NCBI RefSeq assembly: GCF_033239625.1
Contig: NZ_BTCK01000005.1
Location: 168,186 to 232,185, forward strand
DNA: 64,000 nucleotides
From: Paenibacillus_T sp033239625
GTDB taxonomy: Bacteria; Bacillota; Bacilli; Paenibacillales; Paenibacillaceae
Direction of reading: 5' to 3'
Positions 9,226 through 16,783 of this stretch are shown here, one piece after another. Position 1 is the stretch's first letter. Each line of letters begins with the position of its first letter. Below the pieces are notes generated by a model. That model saw only the letters and a list, made by a program, of their open reading frames with translations. It had not been told where the DNA came from and searched no databases. A program made the position numbers and the translations under genes.

Positions 9226-9382
9226 TTGTGTGTCTAGTTGTAAGATTAGAATAACCAATAAGGATAGCGCGCCAACGCTCTCCATGCACAGAACTTCTTA
9301 AGTGGCTCGACCCCCAAGATGATAATTAGAGGTGGAAGTAACCCGTCAGGCGGTCAACCTGTGGCGGGTTACTTTCTTTTCT
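9226..9382 (+). ncRNA. Candidate antisense (antitoxin) RNA to the minus-strand toxin
   Basis: On the plus strand, TTGTGT (9226-9231) and TAGAAT (9247-9252) form a suboptimal promoter (15-base spacer). A hairpin at 9336-9371 (agtaacccg/cgggttact) followed by ttcttttc would end a transcript of about 125 bases. This RNA would overlap the 3' end of the toxin gene in antisense, the arrangement known for TxpA/RatA-type pairs. The terminator is clear; the promoter and the RNA are inference. Confidence 0.35.
9336..9382 (+). terminator. Plus-strand hairpin terminator overlapping the toxin 3' end
   Basis: A 9-bp perfect stem (agtaacccg/cgggttact) with further pairing of tcagg/cctg inside, then a T-rich tail. 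It may end prfB transcripts, an antitoxin RNA, or both. Confidence 0.7.
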
Positions 9383-9455
9383 CGATGTATGTCAGTAGCG
9401 CAAGTAGAAAACTGCCGAACGCTAGAAACGACATAATCGTTTGGAAAGTATCCAT
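9369..9455 (-). CDS. Putative holin-like toxin (type I toxin, TxpA/BsrE-like), 28 aa
   Basis: A 28-residue peptide: start MDTFQTIMSFLAFGS, a hydrophobic span over about residues 7-22, then a charged tail ending EKRK. This plan (short polar start with Phe/Tyr-Gln, one membrane helix with SF, basic end) is that of the small holin-like toxins of Bacillales, which insert in the membrane when their antisense antitoxin is absent. An excellent aaaggaggg lies seven bases before the ATG. The locus stands alone between prfB and the YitT gene, with plus-strand terminators facing it. A second member of the family is at 19748-19831. Toxicity is inferred from the family. Confidence 0.75.
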   Translation of the reverse strand: MDTFQTIMSFLAFGSFLLALLTYIEKRK

Positions 9456-9530
9456 TGGCATCCCTCCTTTCCGGAGGTCAACCTGCCACGAAGCTGCATC
9501 TGTGCATATACATATAATACCGAACTCCGA

Positions 9531-9555
9531 GTCTGCCGGATAGGGCAGGCTTTTT
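9531..9555 (+). terminator. Plus-strand terminator upstream (antisense) of the toxin gene
   Basis: Stem gtctgcc/ggcaggc closed by a short loop and followed by ttttt. On the plus strand it ends nothing annotated, which suggests antisense transcription through the toxin locus. Confidence 0.55.
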
Positions 9556-9667
9556 GTATGCTTTCCGAATGAAGAATCGTTTAATATATCATCTTTTTCT
9601 GAAGGATACTATCCATAGTGTGATTTCTTATCTATAAAACGTTACCCGCCTTAGGAGGCACGACACC

Positions 9668-10567
9668 ATGACTCACTCATCGAATTCCACAGCCTCACGG
9701 CAACGCCGTCGCCGCGCCGCTGGCCCAGCTAATCCGCGTACGCAAGCGATATGGGCGATTGCCCAGCTGCTCGTTGGCGCTTTTATTATCGCAGCAAGCT
9801 TTAACTTGTTTCTTGTACCGAACGGCATCGCTTCCGGCGGAGTCTCGGGCTTATCGATCATCGTCAAGCAGGTGTTAGGCATCCAGCCTGCATATACGCA
9901 ATGGATCATTAATATCCCGCTGTTCTTTGCTGGACTATGGCTGCTGGGCAAACGATTCGCGCTCAAGTCGCTGCTAGGGTCTTTCACGCTGCCGTTGTTC
10001 GTGCTGCTGACCGCGCACTGGCCGCCGCCTACCGATAATCCGCTGCTTGCTGCCGTTTATGGAGGTGTAGGTGTTGGCATCGGATTGGGTCTGGTTTTCC
10101 GAGGACGCGGCTCTACGGGCGGTACTGACCTGGCGGCTCAAATCCTTCATAAGTATACGGGTCTGTCACTCGGCATAACTGTCGTCTGCTTCGATGGTCT
10201 CGTCATTGCGCTAGCGGGGATTCTTATTTCTCCGGAAAATGCTCTCTACGCGCTCATCGCCCTGTTCGTCACGAGCAAAACGATCGATCTGCTTCAGACC
10301 GGACTTGCGCTCTCCAAAGTCGCCTTCATTATAAGCGATCGAACGGAGGAGCTTGCCGACGCTGTGCTCACGCAGCTTGACCGAGGATTGACCGAGCTTG
10401 ATGCGCATGGCGGTTACACCGGGCAGCGCAGGGTAGTGCTGATGGTGGTCGTCAGCCAGAACGAAGTTCCGAAGCTCAAAGCGATCATTCGCTCTGTTGA
10501 TCCGGGTGCATTTGTTATCATCAGTCAGACCGCGGAGGTCATTGGCCAAGGGTTCAAAATCGAGTGA
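9668..10567 (+). CDS. YitT-family membrane protein (YvjA-like)
   Basis: A 299-residue integral membrane protein. After a basic 25-residue N-terminus, five to six hydrophobic helices span roughly residues 28-205. They contain the family signatures FNLFLVPNGIASGGVSGLS and GRGSTGGTDLAAQI. Residues about 215-299 are the soluble DUF2179 domain (HGGYTGQRRVVLMVV and the IISQTAEVIGQGF end). The molecular role of YitT/UPF0750 proteins is unknown. The position after prfB equals that of yvjA in B. subtilis. The ATG is preceded by taggagg at good spacing. It is a single-gene unit with a terminator 48 bases downstream. Confidence 0.85.
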   Translation: MTHSSNSTASRQRRRRAAGPANPRTQAIWAIAQLLVGAFIIAASFNLFLVPNGIASGGVSGLSIIVKQVLGIQPAYTQWIINIPLFFAGLWLLGKRFALKSLLGSFTLPLFVLLTAHWPPPTDNPLLAAVYGGVGVGIGLGLVFRGRGSTGGTDLAAQILHKYTGLSLGITVVCFDGLVIALAGILISPENALYALIALFVTSKTIDLLQTGLALSKVAFIISDRTEELADAVLTQLDRGLTELDAHGGYTGQRRVVLMVVVSQNEVPKLKAIIRSVDPGAFVIISQTAEVIGQGFKIE

Positions 10568-10614
10568 ATGCATCGTGCATAACGCCTTGCTCGACAAACT
10601 ATGACAAAGCGCAT

Positions 10615-10640
10615 AGCGGCGCGGAAAAAGCCGCTTTTTT
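10615..10640 (+). terminator. Terminator of the YitT-family gene
   Basis: agcggc/gccgct stem followed by six or more T residues. Confidence 0.85.
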
Positions 10641-10644
10641 GTCG

Positions 10645-10673
10645 TTGTATTTATATTAGTCTGGTTGTATAAT
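10645..10673 (+). promoter_or_regulatory. SigA promoter of the arginine operon
   Basis: TTGTAT (10645-10650), a 17-base spacer and TATAAT (10668-10673). Transcription would start near 10680 and leave a leader of about 220 bases before argC. Confidence 0.65.
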
Positions 10674-10760
10674 AATACGAAGTTAGTCACGGAAACGTTC
10701 ATTTTACTTTAGCTCGGAATCATGTACAATGGGTTATTAGGGAAATAAGTCCAAGCAAGG

Positions 10761-10803
10761 TGAACCCGCTGTCGCCTTCCTAAAAACGGCGCAGTGCGGT
10801 TCA
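10761..10803 (+). promoter_or_regulatory. Structured leader hairpin upstream of argC
   Basis: tgaacc pairs with ggttca, and gtcgcc with ggcgc, around an A-rich loop. No T-box signature (AGGGTGGNACCGCG) and no T-run are present, so this is an unexplained leader structure in the 330-base gap before argC. Confidence 0.4.
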
Positions 10804-10822
10804 TTCCGGCGAAGTATAAGAC

Positions 10823-10867
10823 GATTTATAGAATGCAAAATTATAAATTCTTATATTTCATAAATTT
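10823..10867 (+). promoter_or_regulatory. AT-rich candidate ArgR (AhrC) operator region
   Basis: This AT-rich stretch holds words resembling half-sites of the arginine repressor box (TGAAT...ATTCA), such as gaatgcaaaatta and atatttcata. The match is weak. The expectation of ArgR control comes from knowledge of arg operons. Confidence 0.3.
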
Positions 10868-10897
10868 GGCTTCAATAACGATGGGAGAGACGTTGTT

Positions 10898-11950
10898 ATG
10901 AGCAATCATACATTGAATGCAGCCATCATTGGCTCCACTGGCTACGGCGGCGTAGAATTGATCCGTTTGCTGGCTAGTCACCCGTACGTCAACGTGACGT
11001 CGGTTGTATCATCCTCGAGCGAAGGCACGCCTATCGCTGATGGGTTTCCGCACTTAGTCGAAATCCGCACCGACCTGCTTGATGGCGTTGATGCGAAGGC
11101 GATTCGCGCGAAAGCGGATGTCGTATTTTTAGCAACGCCAGCAGGTATTGCAACGAAGCTGACGCCTGAATTGCTGGAAGCGGGTTTGAAGGTTATTGAT
11201 ATTTCCGGCGACCATCGTTTGAAATCGCCTGCTCTGTATGAGCAGTGGTATAAGAAGACCCCGGCAGAGGAAGCTTATCTCGCGCAAGCGGTATATGGAC
11301 TTGCAGAGGTGTACGGCGACCGCGTTCAAGGCGTAGACCTGATCTCGAACCCAGGCTGCTTCCCGACGGCAACGCTGCTCGGCCTTGTTCCGGCAGTGGC
11401 TGCAGGTTGGATTGATCCGGCAACCATCATTATTGATGCCAAATCCGGCGTATCCGGCGCAGGCCGCGGCGCTAGCCTTGGCACGCATTATTCCGAACTG
11501 AACGAGAACTTCAGCGCGTACAAAATAAACAAGCACCAGCACATCCCAGAGATCGAGCAAGTGCTGACCGATATCGCAGGCAAACCTGTTGTAACGACGT
11601 TCACGACACATCTCGTGCCGATGACACGCGGTATCATGTCCACCATGTATGCGTCCGTCATTGGCGATCGCAGTGACGACGACTTCGTTCAGCTGTACCG
11701 CCAATACTACGAGGGCCGCAAATTCGTCCGCGTACGCGACACGGGCAAATGGCCGAAGACGAAGGAAGTATGGGGCTCCAACTACTGCGACATCGGCTTC
11801 AGCGTCGATTCCCGCACAGGCCGAGTAACCGTCGTTTCGGTCATCGACAACCTCGTCAAAGGCGCAGCAGGTCAAGCGATCCAAAACCTCAACCTATCCA
11901 TGGGCTGGGACGAAACGCTGGGCCTCAACTTTGTACCGGTTTATCCTTAA
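10898..11950 (+). CDS. argC: N-acetyl-gamma-glutamyl-phosphate reductase
   Basis: A 350-residue NADPH-dependent enzyme that reduces N-acetylglutamyl phosphate to the semialdehyde, the third step of arginine synthesis. The N-terminal Rossmann fold shows GSTGYGGVELIRLL (residues 12-25). The catalytic Cys154 sits in SNPGCFPT, and the conserved THLVPMTRG loop is present near residue 245. Length matches the type 1 ArgC family. First gene of argCJBDFGH. A gggagag sequence precedes the ATG. A 424-base gap carrying an intergenic repeat separates it from argJ, so read-through or a second promoter is needed for the rest of the operon. Confidence 0.97.
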   Translation: MSNHTLNAAIIGSTGYGGVELIRLLASHPYVNVTSVVSSSSEGTPIADGFPHLVEIRTDLLDGVDAKAIRAKADVVFLATPAGIATKLTPELLEAGLKVIDISGDHRLKSPALYEQWYKKTPAEEAYLAQAVYGLAEVYGDRVQGVDLISNPGCFPTATLLGLVPAVAAGWIDPATIIIDAKSGVSGAGRGASLGTHYSELNENFSAYKINKHQHIPEIEQVLTDIAGKPVVTTFTTHLVPMTRGIMSTMYASVIGDRSDDDFVQLYRQYYEGRKFVRVRDTGKWPKTKEVWGSNYCDIGFSVDSRTGRVTVVSVIDNLVKGAAGQAIQNLNLSMGWDETLGLNFVPVYP

Positions 11951-12374
11951 GTAACACAATCTGTTCGCTGCCAGTTGTATGGGTTAAACCACAATTTGCT
12001 GCAAACGGCTAACTAACTAATCTTTTAAAAGCTTGCGAAGCCCGCTCGTAGAGCCAGGCGGAGCACCTTACCTATAAAACTTAGGATGTTAGAAGTGCCG
12101 CGTACCAGCACGGAGCGAAGCGGGCGAATATGTTCTGTAGAAGCGTCAGCGTTCGCCTTTGTTACTCGGATTGTTACCTTTTCTGAATTCATAAGATCAG
12201 AACAATCCGAGAACAACAGCGATCGAAAGAATGTATCGCACGCGGAGCGGTGTCTGCATATAGCACTGTTCTTAGCGCTGATTGCTTTTGAACTTGCACC
12301 AAGCACACTTTTTCATCAAAATGTACCACCAACCCAGGCACTTATCACATCCACTAAGGAGACATGATTGAACG
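11951..12374. repeat. 424-base gap between argC and argJ with a structured repeat
   Basis: No gene is supported here. The core, about 12107-12245, contains a perfect 11-bp inverted repeat ctcggattgtt (12166-12176) / aacaatccgag (12202-12212), extended by ttgtt/aacaa outside it. Words shared with 601-675 are gaagcgtcagcg, tcgcctttg, agatcagaac and atcgaaaga. A 10-bp palindrome cttttaaaag lies at 12022-12031. It looks like a dispersed extragenic element inserted within the operon. Confidence 0.55.
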
Positions 12375-13607
12375 ATGGCAAGCAACAACCTATTCGACAT
12401 CGTGGCTGACGGCAGCATCACGACGCCCCGCGGCTTCCAAGCTGGCGGCTTGCACTGCGGATTGAAGAAAACAACGCGCCACGACCTGGGCGCGATTATT
12501 TGTGAAGTGCCGGCATCGGCAGCTGGCGTGTATACGACAAACGTATTCCAAGCTGCGCCGATTCTTGTAACGAAACAAAGCATCGGCGAAGAGGGCCTTC
12601 TGCGCGGCGTAATCGTCAACAGCGGCAACGCGAATGCTTGCACGGGCAAGCAAGGCGAAGCTGATGCATTCGAGATGCGCGCTAAGTTCGCGGAAGCGAT
12701 TGGCGTACCGGCTGCCCACATCGCGGTTGCATCAACTGGCGTAATCGGCGAGAACCTGAAGATGGACCGCGTTCGTGACGGTATTGCGAAACTCCCGGCC
12801 AAGTTGGCATCGGATGCGCAAGGTTCGGCGGATTTCAACCAAGCCATTCTGACGACGGACCTCGTGGAGAAAACAGCTTGCGTACGCCTTGAGCTGGATG
12901 GTCAGGTTGTACATATTGCAGGCGCAGCGAAGGGCTCCGGCATGATCCACCCGAACATGGCGACCATGCTCGGCTTCGTTACGACAGACGCGGCAATCGG
13001 CAGCGCGGAGCTGACGCAGCTGCTTCGTCAAGCGACGGACCTGTCGTTCAACATGATCACGGTTGACGGCGATACGAGTACGAACGATATGCTCGTTGCC
13101 ATGGCAAGCGGCTTGGCAGGCAACACGACGTTGACGCCGGCGCATCCAGGTTGGGATGCATTCGCTGAAGGCCTCCGCCATGTATGCGAAGTGCTTGCGA
13201 AAGCAATTGCCCGCGACGGCGAAGGCGCGACGAAGCTCGTTGAAGTGCAAGTGCGCGGCGCAGTAAGCGACGAATCGGCACAAGCAATCGCGAAGACGGT
13301 AATCGGCTCCTCGCTCGTGAAGTCCGCCGTATTCGGCGCAGATGCGAACTGGGGACGTATTATTGCTGCTGTAGGACGCGCAGGACAGCCTGTCAACCCT
13401 GAGACGGTCGACATTCGCCTCGGCGATATCGTAACGCTGGAGCAGTCCCGTCCAATCGGTTTCGATGAGGATGCGGCGCTCGAGTACTTGAAAGGTGACA
13501 CGGTAGTCATTCATGTCGACCTTCACAACGGCGAAGGCTCGGCAAAAGCATGGGGCTGCGATCTGACGTATGACTACGTCCGCATCAACGCGGCGTACCG
13601 GACGTAA
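12375..13607 (+). CDS. argJ: Bifunctional ornithine acetyltransferase / N-acetylglutamate synthase
   Basis: A 410-residue Ntn-type protein that moves the acetyl group from N-acetylornithine to glutamate, recycling it, and in bifunctional forms also makes acetylglutamate from acetyl-CoA. It is made as a precursor that cuts itself before a threonine. The site is visible as KGSGMIHPNMATML, with Thr197 as the new N-terminal nucleophile of the beta chain. Having argJ and no argA or argE in the cluster implies the cyclic route. The ATG at 12375 is 12-13 bases from aaggag; a closer ATG at 12364 is out of frame. It is followed by argB after 27 bases. Confidence 0.96.
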   Translation: MASNNLFDIVADGSITTPRGFQAGGLHCGLKKTTRHDLGAIICEVPASAAGVYTTNVFQAAPILVTKQSIGEEGLLRGVIVNSGNANACTGKQGEADAFEMRAKFAEAIGVPAAHIAVASTGVIGENLKMDRVRDGIAKLPAKLASDAQGSADFNQAILTTDLVEKTACVRLELDGQVVHIAGAAKGSGMIHPNMATMLGFVTTDAAIGSAELTQLLRQATDLSFNMITVDGDTSTNDMLVAMASGLAGNTTLTPAHPGWDAFAEGLRHVCEVLAKAIARDGEGATKLVEVQVRGAVSDESAQAIAKTVIGSSLVKSAVFGADANWGRIIAAVGRAGQPVNPETVDIRLGDIVTLEQSRPIGFDEDAALEYLKGDTVVIHVDLHNGEGSAKAWGCDLTYDYVRINAAYRT

Positions 13608-13634
13608 GCGAAGGCGATGGAGGAACGGACAGCG

Positions 13635-14420
13635 ATGGAACAACGTTTTGTTATGAAATGCGGCGGCAGCACGCTCGCTGCGCTGCCGAATGCATTTTTC
13701 GCAGAGCTCAAGGAGCTTCAACAATCGGGCGTTCGTCCGGTTATCGTGCACGGCGGCGGCCCTGCGATTAGTGATACACTCGGCAAGCTCGGCATCGAGA
13801 CCGAGTTTGTGAACGGCTTGCGCAAGACGAATGATGACGTGCTTGATGTCGTCGAGATGGTGCTTGCAGGCAAGATCAATAAGGAGATCGTTCGCAAAAT
13901 CCAGCAGAACGGCGCGAAGGCGCTTGGGCTGTCCGGTGTGGACGGCAAGCTGATCCAAGCGAAGCCGGTTGCGAATTCGGACGAGATCGGATTCGTCGGC
14001 GACGTCACGGACGTGAACGCCGCTGTCATTGAAGGCGTTATGGGCATGGGTTACATTCCGGTCATCGCGCCAATCGGCATCGACGATGCCGCGCAGCGAT
14101 ACAACATTAACGCCGATACGGCGGCTGGCGCAGTTGCATCCCACCTCGGTGTTGAGCGGATGATTGTTGTAACGGATGTTCCGGGCATTTTGAAGACGGT
14201 GAATGGGGAGAAGCAGGTGCTTCCGACTGTCACGGTTGAAGAGATCGAAGCAATGATCGCTTCGGGCGAAATTTATGGCGGAATGATTCCGAAAGTGCGC
14301 GCAGCGATTCAATGCATCCAAGGACGTGTCAGCGAGGTTGTCATCGTCAAAGGCGACGAGCCGGGCGTTCTCACGCGCGCAGTGCTTGAAGGCGGCGTTG
14401 GCACAAGAATCGTGCGATAG
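13635..14420 (+). CDS. argB: Acetylglutamate kinase
   Basis: A 261-residue amino-acid kinase that phosphorylates N-acetylglutamate, the committed second step. The N-terminal KCGGSTLA and HGGGPAIS segments bind phosphate; NADTAAGAVASHL and the late GGMIPKV segment build the ATP site. I chose the ATG at 13635 rather than 13617 because ggagg at 13619-13623 sits 11 bases upstream and the protein then begins just before the conserved MKCGGS strand. It lacks the long N-terminal helix found in arginine-inhibited hexameric kinases, so feedback by arginine is not evident from the sequence. It lies between argJ and argD. Confidence 0.96.
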   Translation: MEQRFVMKCGGSTLAALPNAFFAELKELQQSGVRPVIVHGGGPAISDTLGKLGIETEFVNGLRKTNDDVLDVVEMVLAGKINKEIVRKIQQNGAKALGLSGVDGKLIQAKPVANSDEIGFVGDVTDVNAAVIEGVMGMGYIPVIAPIGIDDAAQRYNINADTAAGAVASHLGVERMIVVTDVPGILKTVNGEKQVLPTVTVEEIEAMIASGEIYGGMIPKVRAAIQCIQGRVSEVVIVKGDEPGVLTRAVLEGGVGTRIVR

Positions 14421-14455
14421 ATAGAGGTCGTCAAAATAGGAAAGGGGTAATTGAA

Positions 14456-15679
14456 ATGAGCGAAGCAGTGAAACCAACTGCAGCAGGGGCAGCGACGAAC
14501 GGACAGCCTGGCGCAGGCGAAGCGCTGTTCCCGACGTATGCCAGATATCCAATTTCGCTTGTGAAAGGCGAAGGCAGCTGGCTGTGGGATGATAAAGGAA
14601 CCAAATATCTCGACTTCGTCAGCGGCATTGCCGTGACGAATTTGGGCCACGCGCCGAAGCGTGTGAAGGAAGCAGTCAAGAAGCAGCTCGACGAGCTGTG
14701 GCATGTTTCCAACCTGTATCACATTCCGAACCAGGAAGCTGCGGCGGCACTCCTTACAGCGAACAGCGCAGCTGATGCTGTATTCTTCTGCAACTCCGGT
14801 GCAGAAGCGAACGAAGCCGCGATCAAGCTGGCTCGCCGTTATCAGCAGAAGGTGCTGGGCAACGGAAAATATGAAATCGTAACATTCGAGCAGTCGTTCC
14901 ACGGACGGACGCTTGCGACGCTGACGGCTACAGGCCAAGAGAAGGTCAAAGAAGGTTTTGCGCCTTTGCCGGAAGGCTTCAACTACATTCCGCTGCATGA
15001 TCTCGCAGCTCTGGAAGCGGCAGTTACGGATAAGACGGCTGCCGTCATGCTCGAGCTCGTCCAAGCAGAGGGCGGCGTATTCCCGGTTGACCCAGCTTAC
15101 CTGCATCGTCTGGTGAAGCTGTGCCGCGAGCGCGGCGCACTGCTCATCATCGATGAGGTGCAGACGGGTATGGGCCGTACGGGCAAACTGTTTGCTCATG
15201 AGCACTACGGTATTGAACCGGACATTTTCACAATGGCCAAAGGTCTCGGAAGCGGCTTCCCGGTTGGCGCAATGGGCGCAAAGGAAGAGCTTCGTGCAGC
15301 ATTCGGCCCTGGCAGCCACGGCTCGACATTCGGCGGTACGCCGATTGCGACGGCAGCGGTTAAAGCAACGCTCGAGACCATTCTCGAGGAGCACCTCCCA
15401 GAGCGCGCGGCTAAGCAAGGCGAGTACCTGATGAGCCAGCTTCGTGCGAAGACGGCGCACAGCTCGTTCGTTAAGGATGTACGCGGTCTCGGTCTGCTCA
15501 TCGGTATTGAATGCGCGGAGCCGGTTGCTCCGGTTATTACGGAAGCGCAAGCGAAAGGTCTGCTCGTACTGTCGGCAGGACCTAACGTGCTTCGTTTGCT
15601 GCCGAATCTGCTCGTCTCGAAGGAAGAGATCGACCAAGCGGTTACGATTTTGGCGCAGCTGCTGAACGCTAAGGGCTAA
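14456..15679 (+). CDS. argD: Acetylornithine aminotransferase
   Basis: A 407-residue class III PLP aminotransferase that converts N-acetylglutamate semialdehyde and glutamate into N-acetylornithine. Lys262 in MAKGLGSG is the expected Schiff-base lysine. IIDEVQTGMGRTG supplies the aspartate that contacts the PLP nitrogen, and FCNSGAEANEAAIKLAR forms the phosphate loop. The first 20 residues (Ala/Gly-rich) are a non-conserved extension before LFPTYARYPI. aaaggggt precedes the ATG. Family members can also use ornithine or succinylornithine; arg-operon context supports argD. Confidence 0.94.
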   Translation: MSEAVKPTAAGAATNGQPGAGEALFPTYARYPISLVKGEGSWLWDDKGTKYLDFVSGIAVTNLGHAPKRVKEAVKKQLDELWHVSNLYHIPNQEAAAALLTANSAADAVFFCNSGAEANEAAIKLARRYQQKVLGNGKYEIVTFEQSFHGRTLATLTATGQEKVKEGFAPLPEGFNYIPLHDLAALEAAVTDKTAAVMLELVQAEGGVFPVDPAYLHRLVKLCRERGALLIIDEVQTGMGRTGKLFAHEHYGIEPDIFTMAKGLGSGFPVGAMGAKEELRAAFGPGSHGSTFGGTPIATAAVKATLETILEEHLPERAAKQGEYLMSQLRAKTAHSSFVKDVRGLGLLIGIECAEPVAPVITEAQAKGLLVLSAGPNVLRLLPNLLVSKEEIDQAVTILAQLLNAKG

Positions 15680-15733
15680 GTTAATTAACCGAGGTATAGA
15701 TGAAGTTATTCTACGTTTTTAGGAGGTACATGA

Positions 15734-16690
15734 ATGCAACAGTTGAAGGAAGAACTGGCGGCGTCACTCAAAGGACGCGATTTTCTGGCGCTGGCGGATT
15801 ACTCGTCGGAAGAGCTCCGTTATTTGATCGACCTTGCCATTGATATTAAGCAAAAGCAAAAGGCCGGCGAGTTGTATCAGCCGCTCAAAGGCAAAACGCT
15901 CGGCATGGTGTTCGAGAAATCATCGACGCGTACGCGCGTATCGTTTGAAGTCGGCATCTACCAGCTCGGCGGTCAAGGCTTGTTCCTTAGCCGCAACGAC
16001 CTGCAGATCGGCCGCGGCGAGCCGATCTGGGATACGGGCCAAGTACTGTCCCGTTACCTCGACGGCATCATGATCCGTACGTTCGCGCACAAGATCGTTA
16101 TCGACTTGGCGCGCAGCTCCACGGTGCCAGTTATTAACGGCCTGACGGACGCAGCACATCCTTGCCAAGCGCTTTGCGACTACCAGACGGTGCTGGAGCA
16201 CAAAGGCCGCCTGGAAGGTCTGAAGATCGCTTACATCGGCGACGGCAACAACATGACGCACTCGCTGCTCATGGGCGCGGCGAAGCTTGGCATGAACATG
16301 TCCGTGGCTTCACCGGAAGGTTACGAGGCTGATCCGGACATCGTCGCTCAGACGAAGGCTGTTGCAGCTTCCACCGGTTCGGTAATCACGATGTGCCGCG
16401 ATCCGCGTGAAGCGATCGAGAATGCTGACGTTGTCTACACGGACGTATGGGCAAGCATGGGCTTCGAGGCGGAACAGAAAGAGCGCGAGATCGCATTCGC
16501 GAACTACCAAGTGAACGAAGATCTGGCGAAGTACGCCAAGAAGGACTATCTGTTCATGCACTGCCTGCCGGCGCATCGCGGCGAGGAAGTCAGCGAAGGC
16601 GTTATCGACGGCAAAAATTCGATTATTTATGACCAAGCCGAGAATCGTCTGCATGCGCAGAAAGCGATTATGGCTGCCGTTATGGCATAG
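15734..16690 (+). CDS. argF: Ornithine carbamoyltransferase
   Basis: A 318-residue enzyme that joins carbamoyl phosphate and ornithine to citrulline. The carbamoyl-phosphate loop SSTRTR (63-68), HPCQALCDYQT (near 142) and the ornithine-side loop FMHCLPAHRGEE (near 275) are all intact. An aggagg lies seven bases before the ATG. The arg-cluster position and the lack of arcA/arcC neighbours favour the biosynthetic rather than the catabolic enzyme. It is 54 bases after argD and 93 before argG, likely in one transcript. Confidence 0.96.
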   Translation: MQQLKEELAASLKGRDFLALADYSSEELRYLIDLAIDIKQKQKAGELYQPLKGKTLGMVFEKSSTRTRVSFEVGIYQLGGQGLFLSRNDLQIGRGEPIWDTGQVLSRYLDGIMIRTFAHKIVIDLARSSTVPVINGLTDAAHPCQALCDYQTVLEHKGRLEGLKIAYIGDGNNMTHSLLMGAAKLGMNMSVASPEGYEADPDIVAQTKAVAASTGSVITMCRDPREAIENADVVYTDVWASMGFEAEQKEREIAFANYQVNEDLAKYAKKDYLFMHCLPAHRGEEVSEGVIDGKNSIIYDQAENRLHAQKAIMAAVMA

Positions 16691-16783
16691 AGTTTCAACC
16701 TTCAATCATTCGCTGCAGGCGCCAACCGCGCCTCGCGGCATGACATTATCAATAAGATCGAATATAGAGGAGCGTAAGCAATC

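Noticed and set aside
9319..9543. 74-codon plus-strand frame over the toxin locus
   Set aside because: No ribosome-binding site, crosses two hairpins, and opposes the better-supported toxin frame.
10741..10897. T-box riboswitch upstream of argC
   Set aside because: The conserved AGGGTGGNACCGCG antiterminator sequence and a following terminator are missing.
12086..12367. 93-codon plus-strand frame between argC and argJ
   Set aside because: It crosses the hairpins of the intergenic repeat and lacks a ribosome-binding site.
12732..14552. 606-codon open frame on the minus strand across argJ, argB and argD
   Set aside because: It is a mirror of three well-supported genes on the plus strand with GC-rich third positions. 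Its translation is rich in Arg, His and Cys with no recognisable domain.
14309..15637. 442-codon minus-strand frame opposite argD
   Set aside because: Shadow of argD; composition is Arg/Cys/Phe-rich.
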